A stretch of 64,000 nt of DNA, taken from NCBI GenBank assembly GCA_961205875.1, contig OY540822.1, positions 15,006,501 through 15,070,500 on the forward strand, read 5' to 3'. The notes beneath the pieces are model-generated. The model searched no databases, had not been told where the DNA came from, and worked only from the letters and a program-made list of their open reading frames with translations. Made by a program: the position numbers and the translations under genes. Positions 1 through 12,036 of the stretch are shown one piece after another (within the stretch, counting starts at the first letter, position 1; every line of letters starts with the position of its first letter). Source of the DNA: Sialis fuliginosa (taxonomy: Eukaryota > Arthropoda > Insecta > Megaloptera > Sialidae).

Positions 1-2062
1 TTTAGTTCTTTTGAAGCTCTCACGATACCGTTAGCAATGGTAGCACAATTGACAATACCTCCAAATACATTAACTAATATAGATTTAACGTTTTTATCCG
101 TAGTTAAAATTTTAACAGCGTTGAAAACTTGTTCATCTTTTACACCACCACCGACGTCTAAGAAGTTGGCTGGTTGACCACCATGAAGTTTGATTATATC
201 CATCGTAGCCATCGCTAATCCAGCTCCATTCACGAGACACCTGGAAATATAAAAAATTAAGTTAGGTTTCATTTTCCAGTTAACGCAGTTTATCTTTGAC
301 TGTTATAATTCATAAAGGTTCATGAGAGTAATTTTTTAAAAACAATTTTACTATTTTATGATAAAGTTTTAAATACAACTTTCTAGAAAATCAGAAAAAG
401 CTAAAGAAATTCCATTAGCCAGGGAAATTGTCTGGCAATGCTAAATTCCTATTATTAAAAAAGAAAACGCGCAAAATTTTCAATTTCTATTGTTGAAAAA
501 TATTTAATCACGTGATTTATTTTAACCACGTTAACCAATCACAACAAATGTACCGCACTTCATGTTGTTCAATTTAATTGTTGAATATGTCAACAAATTT
601 GTAATAGTGGTGTTATTAATATATTTTTGTGATTTGTTATTGTGGGTAATACAATTATATCTTTTTTAAAAATATAAATACATAATTCATTTCACGAAAT
701 TTGATCTTAGTAATTTATTTTACCTTTTTGAAAATACCTGGTGAATTTGTAATTCAGTTCAATCTAAACGAAGTACATATATTTTTTATGCATGCAGAAA
801 TAACTTTTAAAAGAGAATTGTGAATTTCCTGTATAAATTTGATTTATTTTAGTTAAAGTGTTGTTCTTACCCAATATTTCCTTCTAGAGGTATGTAATTC
901 AAGTTCCATTTACTAGCTTCAATTTCTCTTGGATCTGACTCGGTTGTATCATGTAATTCATACAATGTTTTATGTCTAAATTTAGAATTATCATCAAAGG
1001 CGAGTTTGGCATCTACAGCTATTACGTTTCCTTCATCTGTTTCTACTAAAGGATTTATTTCAAGTTGTATACAGTCCATATTTGTAAACAATTCCCACAT
1101 TTTCTTAATTTGATCAGCAGTCTTTTTTTGTAAGGAACCATCGAATTTCAGGAATAAAGCTATGTCATTTGCTATTTTATCGGTAATTCCTGAAAAATAA
1201 ATAATAAATTTGACTGACTCATTATGTAAAAATGTTTTTTTTTTTACCTTCTAATATATCGATTGGGAATGTTTTTATAAGTTCAGGAGTTTCTTTGGCA
1301 ACTGTTTCTATATCTACTCCACCTGCTGGTGAAGCCACAATGACGGGTCCATTGTGCTCTCGATCCAACAAAATACACAAATAAGTTTCACGTTTAATAT
1401 TAACACTTTCTGCGACCATGACTTTGTTTACTGGAATGCCAATTTTAGGTGTTTGTTTTGTTATTAATCGATGACCAATCATGGCGCGAGTTATTTCGTC
1501 TACCTTCTTCGGACTGGAAAAAATATTTTCGGAAAGTGCATCTTAATTAAAATAAAATTTATTTATCATAAACTTACTCATTGGTAATATGAACACCTCC
1601 TTTAAATCCATTATCAAAATGTCCTTTACCCCGACCTCCAGCTAAAACTTGGGCCTTAATTACAAATTCCAAAGGCCCTAAAAAGAAAAGTGATTTTAGT
1701 TAATTCTGAATTAAAAGTTGTTTGTTATTACTATATATTTGTATGACTAAGTTTTGATATCACAGTTTTTAATAGAAAATCGAATACATACGGAACGACT
1801 GAAGACTCGCACTAATTTCTCGAGAGTTTTCTATTAAAACAAAGTCTTGTACGTTTATGGCATTATTTTTAAGTAAATTTTTACTTTGATACTCTAAAAG
1901 ATTTAAATTGCACGTAGCAATTTTAACTGCCTAAAACATAAAATAATAATATGTTAAATGTTGTCTATTTATTTTAAATTAAATAAATAAATATATTATA
2001 AAAAAAATGTTTACCTGTCTAAGTTTCCTTCTAATTAAACAATTATTTATTGTAGTCAGCAT
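1..2062 (-). CDS. SUCLG2: Succinyl-CoA ligase [GDP-forming-type] beta subunit, mitochondrial; 3' part outside window
   Basis: Six minus-strand exons join in phase: 2062-2015, 1930-1792, 1677-1578, 1513-1248, 1189-871 and 240-1, the last running off the window. All introns are GT-AG. The enzyme is the beta subunit of the TCA-cycle step succinyl-CoA + NDP + Pi to succinate + CoA + NTP in the mitochondrial matrix. Seen here: an ATG followed by a basic leader ([16 protein letters not shown]) as expected of a presequence; then NLLEYQSK, the glycine loop [18 protein letters not shown] of the ATP-grasp fold, [46 protein letters not shown] with DAKLAFDDN (metal/nucleotide region), [19 protein letters not shown] and the ligase-domain [14 protein letters not shown]. 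The segment [11 protein letters not shown] resembles the GTP-type paralogue rather than the ATP-type (IMRCDVIAQGI in human SUCLA2), which is why the GDP-forming name is chosen; actual nucleotide preference is inferred. The 5' end is complete; the C-terminal portion is missing only because the window ends. It is divergent from the endosulfine gene. Confidence 0.95.
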
Positions 2063-2733
2063 TATTATTTTTTTAAATAAATAAAATTATTCGTAGATAC
2101 TGATTATATTATTTCAACCTTTGGACGAAAGTGAATTTAAAAAAAAAATTAAAAACAATGTTATCAGTAAAAAGGTTATTTTTGTATTAATGTATTTTGT
2201 TGTATAATGTTGGATATTGTGGTCATAATAATCTCAGGAATTTTGTTCACCTTTAAAATAAATATTTCTGAAATACAAAAGCAAATAATTAACAATTTTT
2301 GGACAGAAAAATTCGATTTATTACTAAATATAAACCAATATTACATAAAGCTTACAAATGCATATTTAAATTATAGAACATATTTAAATAACCAATGAAA
2401 ACGAAATAAAATACATATTGATTAATAGGGTGACGATTGTCATTATGTTTGCCAGCCTGTTTATTGTCACTTCAGGTTTTCACATAGCAGTTTTCTATAT
2501 TTGATCTGTGCTTCGCACTGTTTATTTGTTTTTTATTTGAGCTGTTTAAAGAAGGTAAAATGTGTTTTAAATTATCAATAACATGCATTTCTATTTATTA
2601 TTTTATATATACTAATATCAATATTAATTATACGTAAAATGTGTGCGGAACGTTTTAATTTGGCTTTGTTACCTTGAGTACTAAATACATGAATTATTTT
2701 TCTTGCAGGTGTCCAAGTACAAATAATTGAACT
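2063..2733. promoter_or_regulatory. Divergent intergenic/promoter region between SUCLG2 and endosulfine
   Basis: The two start codons face away from each other across 671 bp. The endosulfine side contains an acceptor TTGCAG ending at 2708, so its 5' UTR is probably spliced, with a candidate upstream donor AAG|GTAAAA at 2554/2555. The true spacing between transcription starts is therefore probably only about 0.4 kb. No clear TATA box or other core element was assigned. A shared promoter is inference. Confidence 0.5.
2207..2398 (+). CDS. Candidate 63-aa small ORF in the divergent promoter region
   Basis: Not recognised. The predicted peptide starts with a hydrophobic stretch (residues about 4-17, IVVIIISGILFTF) followed by a polar, Tyr/Asn-rich tail ending NYRTYLNNQ. 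This is a topology seen in some short single-pass mitochondrial or membrane peptides. It lies on the plus strand upstream of the endosulfine gene. AT-rich DNA gives A/T-codon-rich ORFs of this length by chance, and the start context is weak, so it may be spurious. Conservation in relatives would decide. Confidence 0.2.
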   Translation: MLDIVVIIISGILFTFKINISEIQKQIINNFWTEKFDLLLNINQYYIKLTNAYLNYRTYLNNQ

Positions 2734-3427
2734 ATGTCAGATACAGAATCGAATAGTCAGACAGAAGAGGTAAGAATAGTAATGAATTTATGTTGAATTA
2801 TTTATGAGTACGTCAATATGAACATTAGCCTAAAAAGGAACTTCTACCGTGCAAATTATGTAGATTATGTCTATATCTTCGGTTTAAAAACAAATCACGA
2901 CAAGTCAAATACGTATAATATCGAACTTGTGGGTTTTGCTTGTAAATCGAAGATATAAAGAAAGAAACCTTACGATTAGTGAAGTAGATATTTTAATAAA
3001 GTTAATCTATCTTAATTTATTTATCTTATTGATTTGTAAATATAGGTCAACCCTCATGAACTAGAGAAAATAGAAGAAGCAAAATTAAAAGCGAAATATC
3101 CACAAATTGTGCCAGGAAATAGTGGCCGACCTACTGGGCATTCTGCGTTCTTACAGAAACGTCTTGCTAAAGGAGTAAGTTAAAATATATGTAAATAGAA
3201 CAGTGCATTAATGTTTGTAACATTTTTAATTTTAGCAAAAATATTTTGATTCTGGCGATTACCAAATGGCAAAACAGAAAATGAGTGGTAACAAACAGCT
3301 TCCGAAAGTACCTCTACCGATTAACCCATATGGAACAGGAGAAGCTATTCCAACACCTGAATCAGTTCCTGCTCGAAAGACTTCCATCATTCAACCTTCT
3401 AAATTCAATTGTACATCTTCTTCATAA
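2734..3427 (+). CDS. ENSA: Alpha-endosulfine / ARPP-19 family PP2A-B55 inhibitor
   Basis: Three coding exons: 2734-2769, 3046-3174 and 3236-3427 (stop TAA 3425-3427), 118 aa, all with GT-AG introns of phase 0. The family gives small heat-stable proteins which, when phosphorylated by Greatwall/MASTL on the serine of FDSGDY, inhibit PP2A-B55 and permit mitotic/meiotic entry. Visible here: an acidic N-terminus ([12 protein letters not shown]), the family core [28 protein letters not shown] with the Greatwall serine, KMSGNKQLP, then [14 protein letters not shown], equivalent to the C-terminal PKA site region (RKSS in vertebrates). Length matches the usual 110-125 aa. The conserved junction [14 protein letters not shown] spans the second intron. 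A 5' UTR intron is likely because TTGCAG precedes position 2709. The gene is divergent from SUCLG2 and followed by a polyadenylation signal. Confidence 0.96.
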
Positions 3428-3524
3428 GCCAATTTTGAAATTTGTGATGTATATGTGATATAGTCTGAAGGGATAACTTATAAAGAACGAACTGAACAGA
3501 TCTATGTGGAATTATTATTGATTA

Positions 3525-3530
3525 AATAAA
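3525..3530 (+). terminator. Polyadenylation signal of endosulfine gene
   Basis: AATAAA about 100 bases after the stop codon. It is the first canonical hexamer downstream and gives a short 3' UTR. Other AATAAA-like strings are common in this AT-rich DNA, so longer 3' UTRs are possible. Confidence 0.6.
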
Positions 3531-3539
3531 TATGAAACT

Positions 3540-5943
3540 AAATATGTTTGTGCCATTGCGATATTTGATAATAATAATTTCTAGATTTTTCCAAACAGAG
3601 TTTGTGGATTTTTCAGCATTATGTTAGTTTCTATTTAAATTTTCCTGTTTATTTGAATTTTTGTAATAATTATTAAAAAAAAGCAGTAAGTTTTCTTATT
3701 TTGGATCAGTGTTGTTTTTTTTTTTTTAATCGATATAATTTTAATTTGTTGTAACTGATTTTTATTGAATACAGAAAACGAAAATTCTTTTGATATTTTA
3801 AAGTTACGCAGGATTTCTAATGTGTATTTATGCATTCTGCCAATGGTTTTTGCATACAATGCTCAATATTTTTTTTCTGTGTTTTAAAGCTTAAAAGTGT
3901 ATTTAGTTATTTAATTTCAATGCAAAAAATAAGTGTAATTTTAAATAGAAGGTAGTTAAAGTAATGTTTTGTTGATATTGATATGTAATGAATACATTTT
4001 AATTAAATTAATATTTAGAAAAACATTAACGTTAACTTATTCAGACCTGGCATGATTCTAATGCCTGTATTACACTTGTCAATTTTAGAAACATCTGATT
4101 TTAAGCTTGATTTCTCAATGAAAATAAAATATGTTCTGTTTTTTAGCTACAAGATTTGTTTGATTTTGTGTTAATTATTATTCTGTGCGTTTTTCTTACT
4201 ATAGGGATTATAAAATTAAATTTATTTACTCAAACCAGATCCGAATACGTTAATTATGAATGTTGAATACGATTTATTTGATAATTTTATAGACTGTAAA
4301 AATGTACGAAAGAAATAATTAGAATCCATATTAATTGTTACAAATTGTTAATTATTGTTAATAGTCTAATATTGCAAACCGAACGTACATAGTTTATTTA
4401 AAAAAACACGTTTTTTCACTATTTAAAAACACCGACCATAATCGATGTAAAAATTAATATGTAAGTTTATATACGCATTTATAAAACAGTTAGCTAGTAG
4501 TATATGCTACGTTTTTATCGTTTCAATCTTCTCCGTTGAAAATAATAAAATAAACGTGAAGAAAAATATAATTTTATGAATTTTAGACTTGAGAAGATTG
4601 TTCTGAAGAAATTTACATGTATGCTAGCAAACAAACAAAAAAACATTTGTAAGTACATTAGAGATTAGTCAAGTTTAAATTATTTGTACTTAAAAAGAGC
4701 CAATTGATATGAGTTGATATATCTTGGTTTTAATTTACCACAAATGTAATTAAACTAATTTAGATACAAAGGCAAGTTTTAAATTTTAAATTTCATTATG
4801 TTTCAATAAATTTTGCTATTTAAAAATGAACTCGACACTCGCCACTAGTTATTTTTTTTTCTGTATTAAATAAAAAAGTAATAAATATATAATTTAATTA
4901 TAGGTGTCTTTCTCTACAAAGTACCTCGAGGAGAATTTTATCCACATGAAAATTTACTCCCATTTCCTTTTTTTTACATTTTTAATGTGGATAATTTAGA
5001 ATTCTTTCTATAGCTACGCGTTTACCTACGGAAAAATTATACATTATAAAATATATAATTCGAAATAGGCTTTGATTTATAAAGTACCTCGAGGTAGATC
5101 AGTGTTTAAAACAAATTTTTAATTATCCTTACAAATTTTTTCCCCATTTCTTTATAGATTAAAAATGTGTTTCTCAACTTAATTTAATCACAGCCTTATG
5201 AAATGCAGATATAATATATCTCTTAATTAAACGTGGTAAGTACTGACTTATCCAGAACTAACAACAGGTGATACACTCAGATTTTGATAAAATTTTGTGA
5301 ATTTTTTTAATACAAATCCGATCGCAGGTTTGGTGGTGATATAGATCCTTGAAATTTAGAATAAAAACTCGTTTGGAATATTGAATTGTATAATACAAAA
5401 GTTATTTGCATTCGTGTAATGATCTCCCCTATGATCTTTTCGAAAATTTTCTTCCATAAACCTTCTGAACACAATAAGTTGCATGGTTCTTGGTTCATAC
5501 CATTTCAAAGCGAATACAAATTATCACAAGCATCTCGAATTGAAATCTATTTGTTAAGTTCAAGAAATTTGTGACCCTAATGACATTTTAATAATTACGG
5601 AAAAGTGTAAAAAATTTTTCGTGACTTAAAATGTGCGGGGCTCCCCAATAGATGCCTCAAAGTTTCCGAACTTTGGCAATACATCTCAATTGTTTATCAA
5701 TAAAAAACTGTACATATATTTGGTTAGTTTGGAAGCACTTTTTCTTCACTTTAAAGTGGTACTAGCCAAGAATTAAGTAACTCACATTATATCACCGAAA
5801 TACGAAAACAATTAAATAGGTAATTTTTGTCCAAAATGGACCCCCCCTTTCTCCGTGATGTAGCATTTTTTTTCGCTCCTGTTGACTATTTTTTTTTTAT
5901 TACTAGTCATAACTATTCACTATTCAGATTTTTTTAAACGTTT
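3540..5943. other. AT-rich intergenic DNA, no gene seen
   Basis: No spliced or intact coding sequence recognised. Two copies of the word AAGTACCTCGAGG occur near 4919 and 5081, suggesting decayed repeat DNA. Short open frames here lack coding character. Confidence 0.5.
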
Positions 5944-6070
5944 TAAAACAAAACTAATTTCTTTTGATTAAATAAAATAAACAAAACTAATTTCTTTTGA
6001 TTAAATAAAATAAACAAAACTAATTTCTTTGATTAAATAAAATAAATAAAACTAATTTCTTTTAATCAAA
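5944..6070. repeat. Short tandem repeat, about 33-bp unit x 4
   Basis: Four successive units of the form ACAAAACTAATTTCTTTTGA plus TTAAATAAAATAA are readable. The third has lost one T and the last has diverged. Looks like local slippage/unequal exchange. Confidence 0.85.
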
Positions 6071-6300
6071 ATATCCGCGTGTTATATTCGTTCGAGGAAT
6101 TACAACTCGAAATTTCCTTATTTTCAACCCAGCCTATATGTATATAATATATATACGTAATTGCGCATTACAAAAGTATCGAAAACTTGAAAGATAGTTA
6201 TTTTGAAATTATATTATAATAGTAGTGACGTTAAATATAAATAAAAACAAACTTGTTTGTTTAAACGTCAAAATTTATTTAAGAAGAGGTAAACGCAAGC

Positions 6301-6325
6301 TTTCGATTCACAGAATCATCGTCAG
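6301..6325 (-). ncRNA. Hammerhead-ribozyme-like motif, left arm
   Basis: On the minus strand: CTGACGA, one base, a 5-bp stem GATTC/GAATC closed by TGT, then GAAA. This is the conserved hammerhead arrangement CUGANGA - stem II - GAAA. Stems I and III are weak by eye, so catalytic activity is uncertain. Motif recognition is solid; function is inferred. Confidence 0.4.
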
Positions 6326-6393
6326 GCTATTAATAAAGATTTAAATTTGAGAACGATGTCGTTATCTCAATAATATTCATCTTTATTAATAGC

Positions 6394-6418
6394 CTGACGA
6401 TGATTCTGTGAATCGAAT
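6394..6418 (+). ncRNA. Hammerhead-ribozyme-like motif, right arm (decayed)
   Basis: Same CTGACGA and GATTC-TGT-GAATC stem as the left arm but followed by GAAT and missing the adjoining AGCTTGCG block, which would include the stem III/cleavage region. Probably inactive. Confidence 0.3.
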
Positions 6419-6483
6419 TTACCTCTTCTTAAATAAATTTTGACGTTTAAACAAACAAGTTTGTTTTTATTTTGAAATTATAT

Positions 6484-9400
6484 ATTGTTGTGTACAGATA
6501 TTGTTTTATGGAAGAAAATAAAATTTTCGAACAAATCATAGGGGTGGCCATTATTTTTTCCTTTTTATAAGTATTATACGGGTACCTATCTTATTTATTC
6601 ATTTTACTAACTCCGTTTTTTTTTTAGGTAATGAGTGATTGTTCCGAAGAAGTCAGAAAAAAAATAATAATATGTTTTGTGGTGTCTACCTAATGTATTT
6701 CTGATATATTTTTGAAAAATGAAAAATGACTGATTAATTTTTTCTACTTAAGCAAAATAACAGATAATATTAATTTAATATTTTATTTGCGTTTTCAATA
6801 TAGCTATTTAAATATTATAAATATGTATTTAATTAATTACATAAATTGTAATATAGAATAAATAGCATTTTCCAGTAAACCGTTTAGTGCCATTTTATTT
6901 AGGCAATTTAATTGTTAATTTCAGAATAAAGGAAAATACTAGATATTTTTCATATACATATATGTTTTTCAAGATAATATTTTATCTTTTTATTCTTTTT
7001 AAACCTAAAATAATATTAATTTTATCTAATATAATTATATCTTGGTATTTATACCTATGTCTATATTTGACTTTTTGAATTTTTTAAATTGGCCAGACAG
7101 TCAATACCAAGATTTTAGAAGAAAATTCAAAACATTAGAATTTAGATTTTCATATTTACTTAATAATTTTGAAAGTTAATAATATTTTAGATTGAATTAA
7201 TTTAACTAAATTCTTAAGAAACAATTAAATAAAAAAATAGATAACATTTTATATAAACAATTATTTAAATAAAATATAATATGCATTATGTAACATTTGG
7301 CATAGATGATTTTTAGATTATGTAAGAAGGTATTAATAGATTTTTAGTTTTAAACTGTAAAAATTCCACAACTATGTTGGTAGAAATATTCAAAAAATAA
7401 TTCATTTTTAAACAGCTTGAATTATGAAATTTTATAAAAGATAATATCTAGGGTACTGGTTCTTGGCGTTTTAAACTTGAATAAAGTTGGGTTATTACAG
7501 GAATTACATATATATTTAGTTTTCAATATCTCAAATTTTCCTGTTATTTTTTGCATGAATTACAACGTTTATTATATATTTTTAGACAGTATTTTAATCT
7601 TAGACAAGGAAAGATAAAGTCAAATAAAACATTGGCGTATCATTCAGATTTTTAAATAAATATCAATTGCTTTGAATTATAAAATTATAATTAATAATTA
7701 ATTGATTAACAGAGAAATATCTATTTCATACATACTAAATTCAATTATAATTTAAAGCATATTATAAATTTTCAAATGGGATGATATGCAGTTTTGACAA
7801 TTAAAAAAATATGACAAATATGAACATTGGTTGTAATGTATCCATAGTCTTTCCTAATCTAAGATTTTAATTCTGTCATGGTTTTACAGTTACACAAATG
7901 AATATATTATACTTGGTACATTTATATGCTCAGGTATGGATCTATAATGGGGGGTTATTTAGATACAAAACCGTCCCCATTTAAATTACTACTGATCCGT
8001 ACCTGATTATGTGAGTATATTGAGAACCATATATCTAGGTACATTACATTTATCGAAACTTATTCAAATCATTGAATAATTTAATATTGGAGTAAGTGCG
8101 AATGCCAATAGGGGAAAAAACGATTTTATATTTATTTTTCTTTTATATATATTATATATTTATATTTCTTTTAATTTTTAACCCCTTTTGTAATTTTCAC
8201 TTCTCCTATAACTATCATTAGTTATAATTATTTTTATGTAATTTTGGGTCCCCCTTTCATCATGAGGTTTTAATTATTAAAATAACTTTAGGCATAAGAG
8301 GTGTGTTTAGGCAATTAGTACGTTCTAATTCTAAAAGGCCAAAGGATTTTTGGTACAAAGAATTCAAATTTAAGTAAATTTGATTTGAATTAGTTTCACG
8401 TGATTAAATATTAACATTGAATTATAAATTTATATATAATTATAATAATGATATCTATTGTATCTAATATACAATATGCAGTGACAAATCCAGTGTATCA
8501 TAGCGAGGTCGAATTTAGATTGACTTAGTTCTCCGGATTTGACCCGGAGCTCAGGGATACATAATCTTCTATCGTATCAGAAAACGATGATAACTAAAAA
8601 AAAGAAAAGGTCAAAAATAGAGCATAGGGCACAAAAGTGCAGATTATGGTAAAAATTTTTATAGAAAGAATAAAATAAATATAAAAAAGATAAAATAAAA
8701 TAAAAAAGGGGTCTTCATTTACATCTCAGGGTTTACCATAACTAAAATCTGGTCACCTTAGTTGCAATTAGGATTCAAATAATTTACGACCAAAATAATG
8801 GCATAATTTTTTTACAATTTGTAATCTTGTTAGAATCAATACTATTTCCAACTGTAAAAAATAAATGGTATTCTATAATGTGCTCTTAGGTACAAAAAGG
8901 TTGAGGACCACTGCCCCACTGTATATTGATAAATGAAATCGTGTCGAAAATGATTAGAATCCATGAGCTTTAAAGCAAGTAACCTCATCTACTGAATCTG
9001 TCGTTGCATTTACTATGTAAGTTATTTAACTTGAACATAGTTGTTAAAAAATTATTGAACTGTCAGCGATTATTTTTCAATATTATTAAATGTATAATAT
9101 TGTTCCCATCGATTATAAAACATTAAACAACAATAATTATAGACATATCGACTAATTAACTCAATTCCGGTGCAAAATAGCAATTCATTCCTTCTGTTGT
9201 GACTCCCTCCTTTAAAATACTAAACAATTAAACATTTAGTATAATACAATATCGTTTTTTTAATACCTATAGGGGGAGTTGGAGAGGGTTCATACATTTT
9301 TAATAAAATATAAATTTTCTGTATAAAAACATTTAAAAAAATACTGGAAATTTTGTCCTTTGTACATAATATAACATTATTTAAGATAAATTGTCAATAA

Positions 9401-10773
9401 CTATGAATTCATGTTTTGAATTTTTTTTTGAAAACTGTATTAAACCACCCCGACCCCGAAATGAAAATTGATAAAAATTATAACAATTTAAAGATTTAAA
9501 CTGTGGCGGTGTTACACATATTTTTGTACACTTATTAATCCATGTGTATGAATTCTCCCCATCTCCCTCTATGTAGTTTTAAAAAACATCTTTTCGACAA
9601 ATATATAAGAAAGTTACTTTATTTAGCACTATAAGATTCAGTTCTTATTAAGTTATACTAACATCAATTCAATTAAAATATAAATATTAAAATGTTAGAT
9701 GTTCTCAAACTTTCTACGGCGGAAATGTTCTTTAGATTATTTGAAATAAGAGCAGATTTTGATTGTATTAATTTAAAAACGTAAAGAAATGTTATTTTCC
9801 CAAAAACAATATTTTCTTAATGTAATAATAATAATGTAATGCCTTGGAACCAAATGCAACTAAATACAAATTACCAGATTGGTTATTCTAAAAATCTGTA
9901 TTATATTATTAAAAATAGGGTATTAGAAAAACTAATATTTATAATGCAAATGTGAGTTTTATCATTTTTTATTTAATAATAATCGAATGTTAAATAATAT
10001 GAAAATTTGCACCCCATCATTATAATGTTTTTTTTTTTTATTATATATTTTTTAAGTTTCGAATAATAAGTAATAGATTTCTGACAAATCCCATACAGTT
10101 TTTTTTTGTAAGTTGTTCGTACAAAGTTTGAGAAATACTGAATATACATATATGATTATACTACACTGAACATATATGATTAATATGCGATTAATATATA
10201 GTTATAAACAACGTTTGTGCGTATTTGACTAAATGCTATATTCGTATAATAATTACTATTTATACGAATTAAAAAAAGAGAATCACTTTCGTGGAATATC
10301 ATTGCAAAATCAATGTACAGTTATATATAAACACATAAAAACAATTATATTATATATATATTATCCATTCATTTATCTAGGAAGCCAACAAACTGACCGC
10401 GACGAATTTTAAATATTTACCTATATATGACATCAAGTTATTTCTAAAAAAAAAAATAGGCAATGTTCGAAATGGTAGAAATAATCGCACAATTTGATTT
10501 AAAAAAAAAAAAAATTTAAAGCCAATCAGCTTTTTGTATCTTTGTGCTTAGGTTTTGTGCAGGTAAATTTTTTTTACATAGAGTAATTTAATATTACGAA
10601 ATATCAAGTAGTCATGAAAAAACAGACTTATTAACAAAAATTATTGTTTACTTGCTTTATAATATTCAGTGGAAAATGAATGAAAATTCAATGTGTGAAA
10701 AGTAATGATAATTATATTTAAAATAATTTGTTTAACTTTCTGCGTTATAAACCCATAATTTTGATGGAAATGA
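6484..10773. other. AT-rich gene-free stretch
   Basis: No gene recognised. Poly-A/T tracts and low-complexity AT sequence dominate. A fragment near 8885-8925 (AAAAAGGTTGAGGACCACTG) matches the outward end typical of hAT-type elements and recurs at 42.58 and 51.57 kb. Confidence 0.5.
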
Positions 10774-11212
10774 CCATTGCAGGGGTCAAAACTGGTCAGT
10801 AAAATCATTTTTTGTAACCCGGTCAGTTAAAGTCAGTTTTTTGGAAAAATGGTCAGTTTCGTCAGTTCTTTGGGTTTGATTTCAAAATGATACAATTACC
10901 GTGAAAACTATATTCAAATTATAAATAATGTTCTATTTTGTTTACTTATTTGTATTGTTTATTTTTTTTAGAAAATATTTTATGACATAATTGTTGGCTA
11001 TGCCAAGTTCGGTGAGAAAAATTAACAAAAATTAACTGTAATGTTTGTTACTTTTGTTATGAACATAATAAAAAGGTGGTAAGGGTTGTCTATGGAGATT
11101 TTTAATACATAACACCTACATTTTTAACTCGGTAAAAGTCAGTATTTTTAGATTTCTGTGTCAGTAAAATCAGTATTTTTGAACACTGAATTTGTTTCGA
11201 CCCCTGCCATTG
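10774..11212. mobile_element. 427-bp TIR element with exact 6-bp target duplication
   Basis: Element 10780-11206 begins CAGGGGTCAAAAC and ends GTTTCGACCCCTG, and both sides are flanked by CCATTG (10774-10779 and 11207-11212). Subterminal regions contain repeated GGTCAGT/GTCAGTAAAATCA words on both sides. No transposase ORF, so non-autonomous. The CAGGGG terminus resembles hAT elements, but hAT duplications are 8 bp, so the superfamily is left open. Confidence 0.85.
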
Positions 11213-11541
11213 TTAGTATAATTTTAGAAAATATTGCCTATGTAGAAATAATTTGATCCCTTAATTATTTTGTTGAGATTATACAAAAATTACCCAATTT
11301 TTTATTTATCTATTTTAATGATTTATAACAAATCTAGAAGTTTATAGATCGCGTCAGAAAAGTTGACTACCTATAAGTTTATAAGTTATACATTGCATTA
11401 AGGGTTGACAAAGAGGGGGGGGGGGGGGGAATAAAAGAAATATTTATTTTTGATTTAATCAGTCTTATTTAAATTAGGTTTCTGACCATCCCATTTTAAA
11501 AAATTTGTATACCATGATAAATAAAAATGAGTTATATACAA

Positions 11542-11855
11542 GTGAGTCCGCTTAACGCGCTATACATATATGTTCCAATAAATGACCGCGTTACAGAAAA
11601 CGTACTCTGCATTATGCATATTTCGCACAATGTTGGACTGATATGAAATTTGAGTTTTTTTTTTTTTTTATACCAGGAAAATCAAAACATACGTATATGA
11701 TCACATGTACATTTATTAAATATATATGATCATGTATATAATATACATGAACATATGACAAGTTAAATTTTCATGTATCGGCTCAAATTATAGACATGGT
11801 CGTTGATCATATATGGTTTATGTACGTTTTGTCTTTAAGCGGATTCCATAGGACT
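11542..11855. mobile_element. Decayed pogo-like TIR element
   Basis: Left side AGTGAGTCCGCTTAACGCG and right side TCTTTAAGCGGATTCCATAG are inverted relatives. The internal phrase TGTTCCAATAAATGACCGCG parallels TGTTCCATAAATATGCCGCG in the pogo-like element at 17.8 kb. No ORF. Boundaries approximate. Confidence 0.5.
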
Positions 11856-12036
11856 AAGGGAGGCCTGCACAACTAAAAATGTAAAGCTAGCCGTATTACT
11901 TTATGAAAAACTTGTGCGGGCCGAAACAAAATAGGACAGGGGGGAAATCTATTAAGAAAATAATAATATTATTTAATTATTTTAAAATGAAATAAATATT
12001 TCTCTTCTTTTTTTGTATACAGTGCAGTGTGTTCAC

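Larger units (their letters stand above)
6198..6483. mobile_element. Foldback element with hammerhead-like arms and a 17-bp target duplication
   Basis: Inverted arms of about 90 bp (6243-6340 and 6379-6470) carry AAACAAACTTGTTTGTTTAA at the outside and AATAGCCTGACGATGATTC at the inside. The insert is flanked by an exact 17-bp direct repeat TTATTTTGAAATTATAT at 6198-6214 and 6467-6483, so it transposed as a unit. Long variable target duplications suit an RNA-mediated (Penelope-like or other retroposon) origin better than a cut-and-paste DNA transposon. The right arm lacks an 8-9 bp piece (near AGCTTGCG) present in the left arm. Confidence 0.75.
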
